Origin: an uncultured Clostridia bacterium
Lineage (GTDB): Bacteria > Bacillota > Clostridia > Oscillospirales > Ruminococcaceae
Length of the DNA stretch: 9,372 nucleotides
Direction of reading: 5' to 3'
NCBI GenBank assembly: GCA_947175655.1
Contig: CAMWNQ010000062.1
Location: 1-9,372, forward strand
The notes below the pieces were generated by a model, which saw only the letters and a list, made by a program, of their open reading frames with translations, was not told the DNA's origin and did no database searches. Shown piece by piece: positions 1 through 6,152 of the stretch. Each line of letters begins with the position of its first letter. The stretch's first letter is position 1. The position numbers were made by a program, and so were the translations under genes.

Positions 1-19
1 AAAAAATACAATGCTTGAA

Positions 20-44
20 GGCGGATAAAATATCCGCCCTTTTT
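20..44 (+). terminator. Rho-independent terminator of a gene left of the window
   Basis: A perfect 8-bp stem (GGCGGATA at 20-27, TATCCGCC at 31-38) with a 3-base AAA loop is followed by CTTTTT. The T run lies on the plus-strand side, so it mainly ends a plus-strand transcript entering from the left. Read on the minus strand, the same hairpin lies 21 bases after the stop of the 59-709 gene, but no T run follows directly there, so termination in that direction is uncertain. Confidence 0.85.
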
Positions 45-58
45 AATAACTAAAATTA

Positions 59-709
59 TCAGCAAATCTTATAAATAGCAACTGATGCATTTACATTCTG
101 CTGACTTCCACCAGCATTGACAGCAAGTTCAACTGCTTCATCAGATGTATGATTTCTTATAGAAAGTATATCTCCACAACGAAGCTGAACTAACGCAAAA
201 CCTATATTAGCTGTGTTTGCCTCAGCTGATGAATAAACAGAACCCGGTACACTGCTTCCATTTACAAATATTGAAAACTGGTTTGTTGCACTTCCAAGCA
301 CATAAAACCATACAAGATAAACACCTGTGTTGTTTACAGTAATCTGACTGCTTCCGTTAAGATGAGTAATTCCGCCACAGTTAATCCCCTCTGTATTGAA
401 AGAAACATCGCTTTCAACAGCAACTGTCTGTGCTGTATTGTTATATATATACGCAAATGCCTGCACACAAGACGGCTGACACTGTGCAAAATTACAGCAC
501 TGATTGCCTGATGAAGGACATCTTACTGGCATATTACAACCACACATACATGATGGCATTTGTGATGTACTTCCCTGAAAATTTGAAAAATTCGGGAAAT
601 TCTGAAAGCTCTGACACGAACAGCTTTCATTTGATTGGCATTCACAGCATTTTTGACTATTCGGAATAACAAGGTCATCATAAAAACCAGAACTGTTATA
701 CATTGACAT
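59..709 (-). CDS. Cysteine-rich spore-surface-like protein with BclA-type C-terminal domain
   Basis: This 216-residue protein has two parts. Residues 1-81 hold 13 cysteines (C21, C22, C24, C30, C32, C54, C56, C58, C64, C71, C72, C77, C81), Asn/Phe/Gln/Ser-rich linkers and a short NF-x-NF-x-NF run at about 37-44. Residues about 83-216 are beta-rich, with Gly/Asn/Thr/Val patterns and an ending (CGDILSIRNH, AGGSQQNVNASVAIYKI) typical of the C-terminal jelly-roll domain of BclA-like exosporium glycoproteins. In that family the domain usually follows Gly-X-Y collagen repeats; none is present here. There is no signal peptide or membrane segment, which fits assembly onto the spore from the mother-cell cytosol. 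ATG 709 has GAGGGGG at 719-725; an in-frame ATG at 703 is a weaker alternative. The domain match is from memory of the family. A spore coat or exosporium role is inferred from the cysteines, the domain and a sigma-K-like promoter. Confidence 0.75.
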   Translation of the reverse strand: MSMYNSSGFYDDLVIPNSQKCCECQSNESCSCQSFQNFPNFSNFQGSTSQMPSCMCGCNMPVRCPSSGNQCCNFAQCQPSCVQAFAYIYNNTAQTVAVESDVSFNTEGINCGGITHLNGSSQITVNNTGVYLVWFYVLGSATNQFSIFVNGSSVPGSVYSSAEANTANIGFALVQLRCGDILSIRNHTSDEAVELAVNAGGSQQNVNASVAIYKIC

Positions 710-788
710 ATCTTAAGTCCCCCTCATTTATTAATTTGAAATAAATTTAAATAATTAGAAAAGTTTTTTATAAACTCCTCTTATTCAA

Positions 789-816
789 TATAATATGACA
801 ACGATTATAAAAATGT
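789..816 (-). promoter_or_regulatory. Possible sigma-K-type (late sporulation) promoter
   Basis: On the minus strand ACA (816-814) is followed after 16 bases by CATATTATA (797-789), which fits the sigma-K -10 consensus CATAnnnTA with its AC-containing -35. Transcription would begin near 781, giving a leader of about 70 bases before ATG 709. No good vegetative TTGACA/TATAAT pair is visible for this gene. The region is very AT-rich, so a chance match is possible. Confidence 0.35.
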
Positions 817-830
817 AACATATTTTTTTA

Positions 831-859
831 TTGACGTTTCATAAATTATCTGTTATAAT
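831..859 (+). promoter_or_regulatory. Vegetative (sigma-A) promoter of the alarmone synthetase gene
   Basis: TTGACG (831-836), a 17-base spacer and TATAAT (854-859) make a near-consensus promoter. It also has the extended -10 TG (851-852). Transcription should start near 866, leaving a leader of about 32 bases before ATG 898. Confidence 0.85.
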
Positions 860-897
860 GGTATATATATGAATAAAAGAAAGAAGGGCTTTATCTT

Positions 898-1572
898 ATG
901 GACGAAAAAGAATTTTATCTCGAAACAATTAAAAAAATACCATCTTTTGAAAACAAAACGGCATCTGATGTTTTCTTTGAATTTCTTCAGCTTCAGCATC
1001 TCTATGATTCTGCTATAGAAACTGTCAAAACTCAGCTGAATATACTTGACAATGAGTTCAGTGTAAAATTTAAACGCAATCCTATACATAACATAGAAAG
1101 TCGTCTTAAATCTCCACAGTCTATAATAGGAAAGCTTAATAAAAAAGGGCTTCCGCTTACCACAGAGGCTGCCAAGAAAAATCTGCTTGATATGGCTGGT
1201 ATAAGAGTGATATGCTATTATGTAAACGACATATATTCAATTGCTGAACTGCTTACCTGTCATGATGAATTTGTACCGATAAAAATAAAAGACTACATAA
1301 GCAATCCTAAAGCAAGTGGTTACAGAAGTTATCATATGATTCTGAATATTCCTGTTTATCTCTCAAATGCAAAACAATATGCACCGGTTGAAATACAAAT
1401 CAGAACAATTGCAATGGATTTTTGGGCAAGTCTTGAACATCAACTTAAATATAAGACCGGCAACACTGTTTCACAGGAACTTGCTGAAGAACTCAAAAAG
1501 TGTGCTGACACTATATCCGAAACTGATATTAAAATGCAGAATATTTTTAATCAGCTTAACGAACTTGATTAA
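898..1572 (+). CDS. Small alarmone synthetase (GTP pyrophosphokinase, RelQ/RelP-type)
   Basis: This 224-residue protein is a single RelA/SpoT synthetase domain, which transfers pyrophosphate from ATP to GTP or GDP to make (p)ppGpp. Visible motifs are IESRLKSPQSI (66-76), the Mg-binding Asp in DMAGIRV (D98), SGYRSYH (140-146, guanine-stacking Tyr), the catalytic Glu of VEIQIRT (E165) and MDFWASLEHQLKYK (173-186). There is no HD hydrolase, TGS or ACT domain, and the length matches stand-alone synthetases (about 210-230 residues) rather than long Rel. The C-terminal helix (about 193-224) corresponds to the oligomerising helix of this family. Assignment to RelQ/SasB or RelP/SasA is unclear: the ISNPKASGYRSYH stretch has features of both. 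ATG 898 follows AGAAGGG (882-888). The gene has its own promoter and no obvious terminator before proC. Confidence 0.92.
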   Translation: MDEKEFYLETIKKIPSFENKTASDVFFEFLQLQHLYDSAIETVKTQLNILDNEFSVKFKRNPIHNIESRLKSPQSIIGKLNKKGLPLTTEAAKKNLLDMAGIRVICYYVNDIYSIAELLTCHDEFVPIKIKDYISNPKASGYRSYHMILNIPVYLSNAKQYAPVEIQIRTIAMDFWASLEHQLKYKTGNTVSQELAEELKKCADTISETDIKMQNIFNQLNELD

Positions 1573-1630
1573 TTTTACCTGTATTTCAACATATAAACAG
1601 TCCCCTGACTCTTCAGGCGATGGGTTACTT

Positions 1631-1639
1631 TGTTATAAT
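1631..1639 (+). promoter_or_regulatory. Possible secondary extended -10 element upstream of proC
   Basis: TGTTATAAT here is identical to the extended -10 of the alarmone synthetase promoter (851-859). The -35 position at 17 bases (1611-1616, CTTCAG) is poor, so activity would depend on the TG extension. It could give a longer proC transcript starting near 1646, ahead of the stronger proC promoter. Confidence 0.3.
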
Positions 1640-1673
1640 GACAGTGACGGTCATGAAGCAATTCAATATAATA

Positions 1674-1702
1674 TTGACATTACAAAAATAATGTGATATA
1701 CT
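1674..1702 (+). promoter_or_regulatory. Vegetative promoter of proC
   Basis: A perfect TTGACA (1674-1679), a 17-base spacer and TATACT (1697-1702) with TG at 1694-1695 form a strong extended -10 promoter. Transcription should start near 1709. This rules out the in-frame upstream ATG at 1693, which lies inside the promoter, and supports the proC start at 1777. Confidence 0.85.
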
Positions 1703-1733
1703 ATTTATATAATAATATTTATTACTCTATATT

Positions 1734-1757
1734 GTGCAAAAGCACGTGGATTGAAAC
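1734..1757 (+). repeat. Solitary CRISPR-repeat-like element in the proC leader
   Basis: GTGC (1734-1737), AAAA and GCAC (1742-1745) form a 4-bp hairpin followed directly by GTGGATTGAAAC (1746-1757). Type I-C CRISPR repeats end in a stem followed by GTGGATTGAAAC or ...AAAT, with the stem sequence varying between strains. The stem here is shorter than usual, and no second copy or spacer pattern is visible in the window. It lies between the proC transcription start and its ribosome binding site (AGAAGG, 1761-1766). It may be a degenerate repeat, a leader hairpin that resembles one, or coincidence. Confidence 0.4.
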
Positions 1758-1776
1758 GAAAGAAGGCTTTAAAAAA

Positions 1777-2583
1777 ATGGAAAGTACAATAAATATAGGA
1801 TTTATTGGTGCAGGCAATATGGGTTCTGCAATAATGAAAGGAATCAAAAGAAATGTTAAGGAAAATATTCAGCTTTATGTATTTGACAAATGCACAGAAA
1901 AAGCTGAATCACTTAAGGAACTTGGTGTAGAAATATGCTCCAATGAAAATGAAATATTCAAAAAATGCAAGTACATATTTCTTGCTGTTAAGCCACAGGT
2001 CATTGAAGATGTTCTTGACACTGTTGCATCTGATGTTACACCGGAAAATGTTATCATATCTATTGCCGCCGGTATTTCCGACGAGTTTATATGCTCAAAA
2101 ACAATTCCGGAAGCAAAAGTAATTCTTGTAATGCCTAATACTCCCCTTCTCCTTGGCGAAGGTGCATCAGCTCTCTCACATAATGACTATGTTACTGATG
2201 AAGAATTTTCACTTATATGCAATATTTTTGCAACCTGCGGAAAAATTTCTGCAATCTCAAAGGATAAAATGAAAGAAGTTATTGCTATAAACGGAAGCAG
2301 TCCAGCATTCATATATCTCTTTGCAAAGGGATTCATAGATTATGCAGAAAAAAATGGCATCACTGAAGAATCCGCAAAACTTCTCTTTGCACAGTCACTT
2401 ATAGGTTCAGCAAAGATGATTACTGATTCAGGATATTCCATAGATGAACTTATTAAAATGGTTTCCTCACCTGGTGGTACTACACTTGCTGGTCTTGATG
2501 CTCTTTATGAAGGAAAACTTACTGATACTGTAAATGATGCTTGCGAAAGATGTACAAAACGTGCATATGAGCTTTCAAAATAA
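1777..2583 (+). CDS. proC: Pyrroline-5-carboxylate reductase
   Basis: This 268-residue cytosolic enzyme reduces 1-pyrroline-5-carboxylate to L-proline with NAD(P)H, the final step of proline synthesis. The N-terminal Rossmann fold shows GFIGAGNMGSA (8-18). It is followed by LAVKPQ (69-74), VMPNTP (118-123), NGSSPAFIY (172-180) and the family signature in the dimerisation domain, VSSPGGTTLAGLDAL (229-243). The length is normal for ProC (about 265-275). ATG 1777 is chosen because it has AGAAGG at 1761-1766 and begins just before the Rossmann strand. The frame stays open 28 codons further upstream to ATG 1693, but that extension overlaps the promoter. No terminator hairpin is visible after the stop, so read-through into spoIIM is possible. 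Confidence 0.95.
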   Translation: MESTINIGFIGAGNMGSAIMKGIKRNVKENIQLYVFDKCTEKAESLKELGVEICSNENEIFKKCKYIFLAVKPQVIEDVLDTVASDVTPENVIISIAAGISDEFICSKTIPEAKVILVMPNTPLLLGEGASALSHNDYVTDEEFSLICNIFATCGKISAISKDKMKEVIAINGSSPAFIYLFAKGFIDYAEKNGITEESAKLLFAQSLIGSAKMITDSGYSIDELIKMVSSPGGTTLAGLDALYEGKLTDTVNDACERCTKRAYELSK

Positions 2584-2624
2584 AACTGTTCTTCATATTT
2601 TTCCTGTCTTTGTTTTAATTATGT

Positions 2625-2652
2625 GATAATGTTAAATTATCTGGCATATAAT
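2625..2652 (+). promoter_or_regulatory. Sigma-E-like (mother-cell sporulation) promoter of spoIIM
   Basis: GATAAT (2625-2630), a 14-base spacer and CATATAAT (2645-2652) fit the sigma-E pattern (ATA-containing -35, 14-15 bases, CATACAnT). The TATAAT inside the -10 could also be read by sigma-A, but there is no TTGACA-like -35 at 17 bases and no TG extension. In Bacillus subtilis spoIIM belongs to the sigma-E regulon, which supports this reading. Confidence 0.5.
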
Positions 2653-2681
2653 TCTTTTATAAAAGAAAGGATTGATGAAAT

Positions 2682-3287
2682 ATGATTAAACAAAAGACAG
2701 GTCTTATATCTTCTGAAAGCAGGAAAAAATTTTTTATGCTTATGACAGCCATAATAACTTTGGGGATTATCATCGGAAGCTGTATGGCTGTTTCAGAAAA
2801 TAATATTATTTTCCAGAATAACTTTTTTAATCAATATATTTCTCCTATTCATAGGGGAAATACTTTACTGGAAATAACAAAAAATACTTTTATATCGTCA
2901 TCTTCTGTAATTGCAGTTATTTTCTGTACCGGATTTTTTGCGGTTGGACAACCTGCCTCAATTCTGGCATTGATTTACAGAGGTTTTGGCATAGGGCTTT
3001 CAGTAGCTCTTACATATATGACATTTGGAAAAAATGGATTTTATATCACATTAATTTTTATAATTCCGAAAATTCTTGCAACTTCAGTTATAATTATGCT
3101 TGGTGCAAGAGAATCCATGAAACTTTCAAATATAATCTACAGCTATCTTTTCAGAGGAATATCCGAAGACAATATGACAAGATATATTCGTCTTTACTGC
3201 ATAAAATTTATTGTCCTGATTTTCTTCTGTTTTGTAACTGCCGTTGCTGACGGTGGACTTAATTATTTTTTCGGCTATCTTTTGTAA
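2682..3287 (+). CDS. spoIIM: Stage II sporulation protein M (SpoIIM family)
   Basis: This 201-residue integral membrane protein has about five hydrophobic segments (roughly 17-37, 73-95, 97-113, 119-141 and 172-198). SpoIIM is part of the SpoIID-SpoIIP-SpoIIM complex, which remodels septal peptidoglycan so that the mother cell can engulf the forespore; SpoIIM anchors the two hydrolases. The diagnostic stretch is in the second to third segment, FCTGFFAVGQPA followed by LIYRGFGIGLSVAL (81-110), matching the G-P and RG-G-G pattern of the family. The length is close to the usual 200-215. ATG 2682 follows GAAAGGA (2665-2671). A sigma-E-like promoter lies upstream, and a DUF624 gene follows after 30 bases. 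A general SpoIIM-like (DUF95) protein of another role cannot be excluded. Confidence 0.75.
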   Translation: MIKQKTGLISSESRKKFFMLMTAIITLGIIIGSCMAVSENNIIFQNNFFNQYISPIHRGNTLLEITKNTFISSSSVIAVIFCTGFFAVGQPASILALIYRGFGIGLSVALTYMTFGKNGFYITLIFIIPKILATSVIIMLGARESMKLSNIIYSYLFRGISEDNMTRYIRLYCIKFIVLIFFCFVTAVADGGLNYFFGYLL

Positions 3288-3302
3288 AAATTATTCTTTC
3301 TG

Positions 3303-3309
3303 TTAGGAG
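3303..3309 (+). promoter_or_regulatory. Ribosome binding site that sets a TTG start
   Basis: TTAGGAG ends 8 bases before TTG 3318. The in-frame GTG at 3309-3311 shares its first base with the end of this site, so it cannot be the start served by it. Confidence 0.75.
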
Positions 3310-3317
3310 TGTTAAAT

Positions 3318-4244
3318 TTGGGCATATTCAGTAAAGATTACGAAAGTGCTGGTTCAGGAATTGCAAAAAATTCAGGAAAAAAAGGAATTAAATTATTTTT
3401 TGAGATACTTGGCGTAAGATTCTGGAAAATAATTGAAGTAAATCTTCTTTATAGTATATTCTATCTCCCGATTTTGTTTGCGTTTACTTTCTTTGCATAT
3501 GTAAACAACAAAACCATTGCACTTATACTGGGCGGTATGATGATTGTTTTATTTTTAGTTATCTGGGGGCCTGCGACTTCCGGAGTGGTCAAAATAATGA
3601 AAAATTTTGCTCAGGACAAACACGCCTTTATTATTTCTGATTTTACAAAGACTTTTAAATCAAATTTTAAGTATGCATCTATTATAGGAATCGTTGACCT
3701 TCTGCTTTTAACATCTATATCTGCTGGAATATGGGTATATCCGGCTCTTGCAAAGCAAATGGACAACTCAATAATGTATATTTTCCTTGCAATAAGTCTA
3801 AGTGTCGGACTCACATTCATAATGATGAATTTTTATATGTTTCCTATGCTTGTATCTACTGACCTTTCACTTAAAAACATATTCAAAAATTCTTTTGCAT
3901 TGATGTTTGTTGAGCTTAAAAGAAATGTTATTACACTTCTTATAACCGGCATTATAACGGCTTTAATGGTTTTTCTTATAATATTCGTTAATTTTGCGTT
4001 TATTTATATTCTGCCGTTTTTCCCATTTGCATTCAATGTTTTTATAATATGTTTCAACAGCTATCCGATAATACAAAAATATGTAATAAATCCATATTAT
4101 GAAGAAAAAGGCGAAGTAAATCCAGAACTTGCCGGAAGTATATCATATACAGAAAATCCGGAAGAAGTTCTCTTTGAGGACAAGGGCGGTTCTGAAAAAC
4201 CTATTGAAAAACGTAAAAAGAAAAAAGGAAAGACTATATCTTAA
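3318..4244 (+). CDS. DUF624/YesL-family membrane protein
   Basis: This 308-residue membrane protein has about six hydrophobic segments (roughly 40-60, 66-88, 119-141, 152-178, 203-228 and 230-246). The N-terminal GIFSKDYES, the aromatic FWKIIEVNLLY (35-45) and the cytoplasmic loop WGPATSGVVKIMKNFAQDK followed by SDFTKTFKSNFKYA (107-120) are typical of DUF624, whose founder YesL sits in a pectin-degradation cluster in Bacillus subtilis. The biochemical role is unknown. After the last segment comes a hydrophilic tail of about 50 residues ending in KRKKKKGK, longer than in typical 200-230 residue members. Start TTG 3318 is chosen over GTG 3309 because of the ribosome binding site. The 30-base gap behind spoIIM suggests co-transcription and perhaps sporulation-linked expression. 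A bidirectional terminator follows. Confidence 0.75.
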   Translation: MGIFSKDYESAGSGIAKNSGKKGIKLFFEILGVRFWKIIEVNLLYSIFYLPILFAFTFFAYVNNKTIALILGGMMIVLFLVIWGPATSGVVKIMKNFAQDKHAFIISDFTKTFKSNFKYASIIGIVDLLLLTSISAGIWVYPALAKQMDNSIMYIFLAISLSVGLTFIMMNFYMFPMLVSTDLSLKNIFKNSFALMFVELKRNVITLLITGIITALMVFLIIFVNFAFIYILPFFPFAFNVFIICFNSYPIIQKYVINPYYEEKGEVNPELAGSISYTENPEEVLFEDKGGSEKPIEKRKKKKGKTIS

Positions 4245-4256
4245 TTATATGAATAA

Positions 4257-4293
4257 AAGGGACTGTTCAAATAAAAAACAGTCCCTTATTTTT
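4257..4293. terminator. Bidirectional Rho-independent terminator
   Basis: AAGGGACTGTT (4257-4267) and AACAGTCCCTT (4277-4287) form a perfect 11-bp stem with a 9-base loop. ATTTTTT follows on the plus strand and TTTTATTC after the stem on the minus strand. It ends both the spoIIM-DUF624 transcript and the convergent MarR-MATE transcript, whose stop codon (4293-4295) overlaps the end of the plus-strand T run. Confidence 0.92.
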
Positions 4294-5624
4294 TACAAAT
4301 AATGATATTTTTCCTTATTCTTTACAAAAAATATTACTGTAACAATCACTGCAAGGAATTCCGCAACGGCAATAGATGCCCATATTCCGTTAATCCCAAA
4401 GAATATTGGAAGTATTATAAGTGCAGATACCTGAAATACCAGTGTTCTCAAAAATGATATGAGAGCTGATATAAGACCATTTCCAAGAGCCGTAAAAAAT
4501 GATGAGCCAGCAATATTAAATCCATTTATAAGAAATGATATTGCATATATTTTAAAACCGTGAGATGTCATATTAAATAAGCTCTCATCATATCCTACAA
4601 ATATCTTGGTAAGCGGTGAAGACAAAATCTGAGATATAGTAAATAAAAATAATGCAGTGATACTTACTATAACCAGACTCTTTTTAAATAAATTCTGAAG
4701 TTCCTTGTGATTTCCAGAACCATAATTATATCCTATAAGAGGGGCAGTGCCTATGGAAAAACCAATAAAAATTGCAACAAACACAAAATTGACATACATA
4801 ATAACTCCATATGCTGATACACCATCTTCTCCGGCAACGCTCATAAGTTGAAAATTATAAATCATACTTACAAGTGATATGGAAATATTAGTCATAAGCT
4901 CTGAAGAACCATTGGTACAAGTTTTAAATAATATTTTTCCATTAAATCTAGTTTTTGTAAATCTTAAAAGACTTGTATTTTTTCTTGAAAAATATATAAA
5001 TGGTATAAAACCTCCCATAACCTGACTTAACGCTGTGGCAATTCCAGCACCTGCCAGACCCCATCTGAATACAGCTATAAAAAGAAAATCGCCTATAATA
5101 TTAGTGATTCCAGCAATAACAATAACTGCAAGACCTATCTGTGGTTTTTCAGCTGTAACAAGAAAACTTTGAAATAAGTTCTGAAGCATAAATGCCGGAA
5201 GTGAAAGTAACAATATTCTTCCATAAAGTACACAGTATTCTATAAGATTTTCATCTGCTCCCATTAATAATGCTATAGGACGTAAAAAAATTTCACCTGA
5301 TATAGTAAGTACAATTCCAATAATAAGAGTTACATATACAAGCATTGAAAAATATTCATTTGCTTTCTTGGATTCACCTTCCCCAAGAGTCTTGGATACT
5401 ATGGCACTGCCTCCTGTACCTATCATAAATCCAAGAGAACTTAAAATCATAAGTAGTGGCATTATAAGATTCAATCCTGCAAACGGAGTTTTACCGACAT
5501 AATTTGATACAAACAAGCCGTCAACAACTCCGTATATTGATGTGAATATCATCATTATTACTGATGATATTACAAATTTTATAAGCTTTGAATAAGTAAA
5601 GTGCTGTGACAATTGATTAGCCAT
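4293..5624 (-). CDS. MATE family multidrug efflux transporter (MepA-like)
   Basis: This 443-residue protein has twelve predicted membrane segments in two related halves, the normal size for a MATE cation-coupled drug exporter (about 440-460). Visible family features are VVDGLFVSNYVG (33-44) in the first helix region, GTGGSAIVSKTLGEGESKKANE (69-90), PQIGLAVIVIAGITNIIGDFLFI (161-183) and, in the second half, GTAPLIGYNYGSGN (292-305). These resemble the MepA/DinF-like branch rather than classical NorM. The substrate cannot be read from sequence. ATG 5624 has AAAGGA at 5636-5641. The MarR-family gene ends 21 bases upstream on the same strand, so the pump is very likely co-transcribed with and controlled by that regulator. 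The transcript ends at the bidirectional hairpin just past the stop. Confidence 0.92.
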   Translation of the reverse strand: MANQLSQHFTYSKLIKFVISSVIMMIFTSIYGVVDGLFVSNYVGKTPFAGLNLIMPLLMILSSLGFMIGTGGSAIVSKTLGEGESKKANEYFSMLVYVTLIIGIVLTISGEIFLRPIALLMGADENLIEYCVLYGRILLLSLPAFMLQNLFQSFLVTAEKPQIGLAVIVIAGITNIIGDFLFIAVFRWGLAGAGIATALSQVMGGFIPFIYFSRKNTSLLRFTKTRFNGKILFKTCTNGSSELMTNISISLVSMIYNFQLMSVAGEDGVSAYGVIMYVNFVFVAIFIGFSIGTAPLIGYNYGSGNHKELQNLFKKSLVIVSITALFLFTISQILSSPLTKIFVGYDESLFNMTSHGFKIYAISFLINGFNIAGSSFFTALGNGLISALISFLRTLVFQVSALIILPIFFGINGIWASIAVAEFLAVIVTVIFFVKNKEKYHYL

Positions 5625-5645
5625 TTTTTTAATAATCCTTTCTTC

Positions 5646-6086
5646 TTATTTTAAATTCAATGATTTTTCATTCAGTATATCTGCATATTTTTCATGAAGC
5701 CGTAGCATTTCTTCTACTTCTTTAAAGCCCATATCATAAAATACATTATTTTCCATTTTTATAACAGGTACTATCTTTTCCTGTACAAATTTTTCGCCTT
5801 TTTCAGTAAGAATAATATTTTTATCACGTTTTCCATTGTTCTGAATGTCAAGATATCCTTCTTTCTGAAGTTTATGAACAGATGAATTTACTGTTTGTCT
5901 GCTAAGAACCGAATAAGTACAAATATCTTTCTGTCTGCAAGTCCCATCGTTTTCACAGATAGTATAGAAAATGTCAAAAGCACTGTCTGATATACCAAGA
6001 CTTAAAGCTATTCTGTGATAAATATCACCGATTTTTTTACAAATTCTATTAAACTCCTTTAATTCATTATTCTGATAGCAATTCAT
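5646..6086 (-). CDS. MarR-family transcriptional regulator
   Basis: This 146-residue cytosolic DNA-binding protein is of normal MarR length. Helices at about 8-47 and 104-142 would form the dimer interface. The winged helix-turn-helix runs from about 50 to 97: CRQKDICTYSVLSRQTVNSSVHKLQKEGYL carries the recognition helix (SRQTVNSSVHKL, 62-73), and NNGKRDKNIILTEKGEKF (83-100) is the wing with the usual basic D/R tip and the TEKG turn. The start is ATG 6086. An in-frame GTG at 6095 overlaps the ribosome binding site AAGAGGTG and is unlikely. The gene leads an operon with the MATE pump, so it is probably a drug-responsive repressor of its own transcript, as MepR is for mepA. The ligand is unknown. 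Confidence 0.9.
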   Translation of the reverse strand: MNCYQNNELKEFNRICKKIGDIYHRIALSLGISDSAFDIFYTICENDGTCRQKDICTYSVLSRQTVNSSVHKLQKEGYLDIQNNGKRDKNIILTEKGEKFVQEKIVPVIKMENNVFYDMGFKEVEEMLRLHEKYADILNEKSLNLK

Positions 6087-6092
6087 TATAAT

Positions 6093-6100
6093 CACCTCTT
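6093..6100 (-). promoter_or_regulatory. Ribosome binding site that sets the MarR gene start
   Basis: On the minus strand AAGAGGTG ends 6 bases before ATG 6086. The in-frame GTG at 6095-6093 is the end of this site, so the start three codons earlier is rejected. Confidence 0.75.
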
Positions 6101-6123
6101 TTTTGTCCGATTTAGTACATTCA

Positions 6124-6152
6124 AGTATATCATGTTAATTTGCATATGTCAA
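6124..6152 (-). promoter_or_regulatory. Vegetative promoter of the MarR-MATE operon
   Basis: On the minus strand a perfect TTGACA (6152-6147), a 17-base spacer and TATACT (6129-6124) with a TG extension (6132-6131) form a strong promoter, with a start near 6117. Two imperfect inverted repeats overlap it and could be operators: ATGTT/AACAT (6132-6136 and 6151-6155), and TAC-A-T/A-A-GTA (6116-6127) over the start site. The promoter is evident; the operators are inferred. Confidence 0.85.

Noticed and set aside
430..669. Open frame of 79 codons on the plus strand opposite the cysteine-rich gene
   Set aside because: It lies wholly inside the BclA-type gene on the other strand, has no family resemblance, and its composition fits an antisense shadow.
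813..818. TTACAT as a sigma-A -35 paired with TATTAT on the minus strand for the BclA-type gene
   Set aside because: The -35 matches only two of six consensus bases and the -10 lacks the TG seen at the other vegetative promoters. The sigma-K reading fits better.
853..1089. Open frame of 78 codons on the minus strand
   Set aside because: It overlaps the promoter and first 60 codons of the alarmone synthetase and is Phe/Lys/Ile-rich, as expected for antisense of AT-rich coding DNA.
1620..1691. 23-codon frame resembling a small hydrophobic peptide upstream of proC
   Set aside because: It has no convincing ribosome binding site, and its end overlaps the strong proC promoter.
1367..1696. Open frame of 109 codons on the plus strand running past the alarmone synthetase stop
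   Set aside because: Most of it is a shifted frame of the alarmone synthetase and the tail is intergenic. There is no ribosome binding site at its start. The synthetase frame is intact, so it is not a frameshifted extension.
1693..1776. 28-codon N-terminal extension of proC
   Set aside because: It begins inside the -10 region of the promoter and has no ribosome binding site. The Rossmann fold begins properly from ATG 1777.
1726..1800. A CRISPR array at the GTGGATTGAAAC element
   Set aside because: Only one repeat-like copy is present. There is no second copy, no regular spacer and no cas gene in the window.
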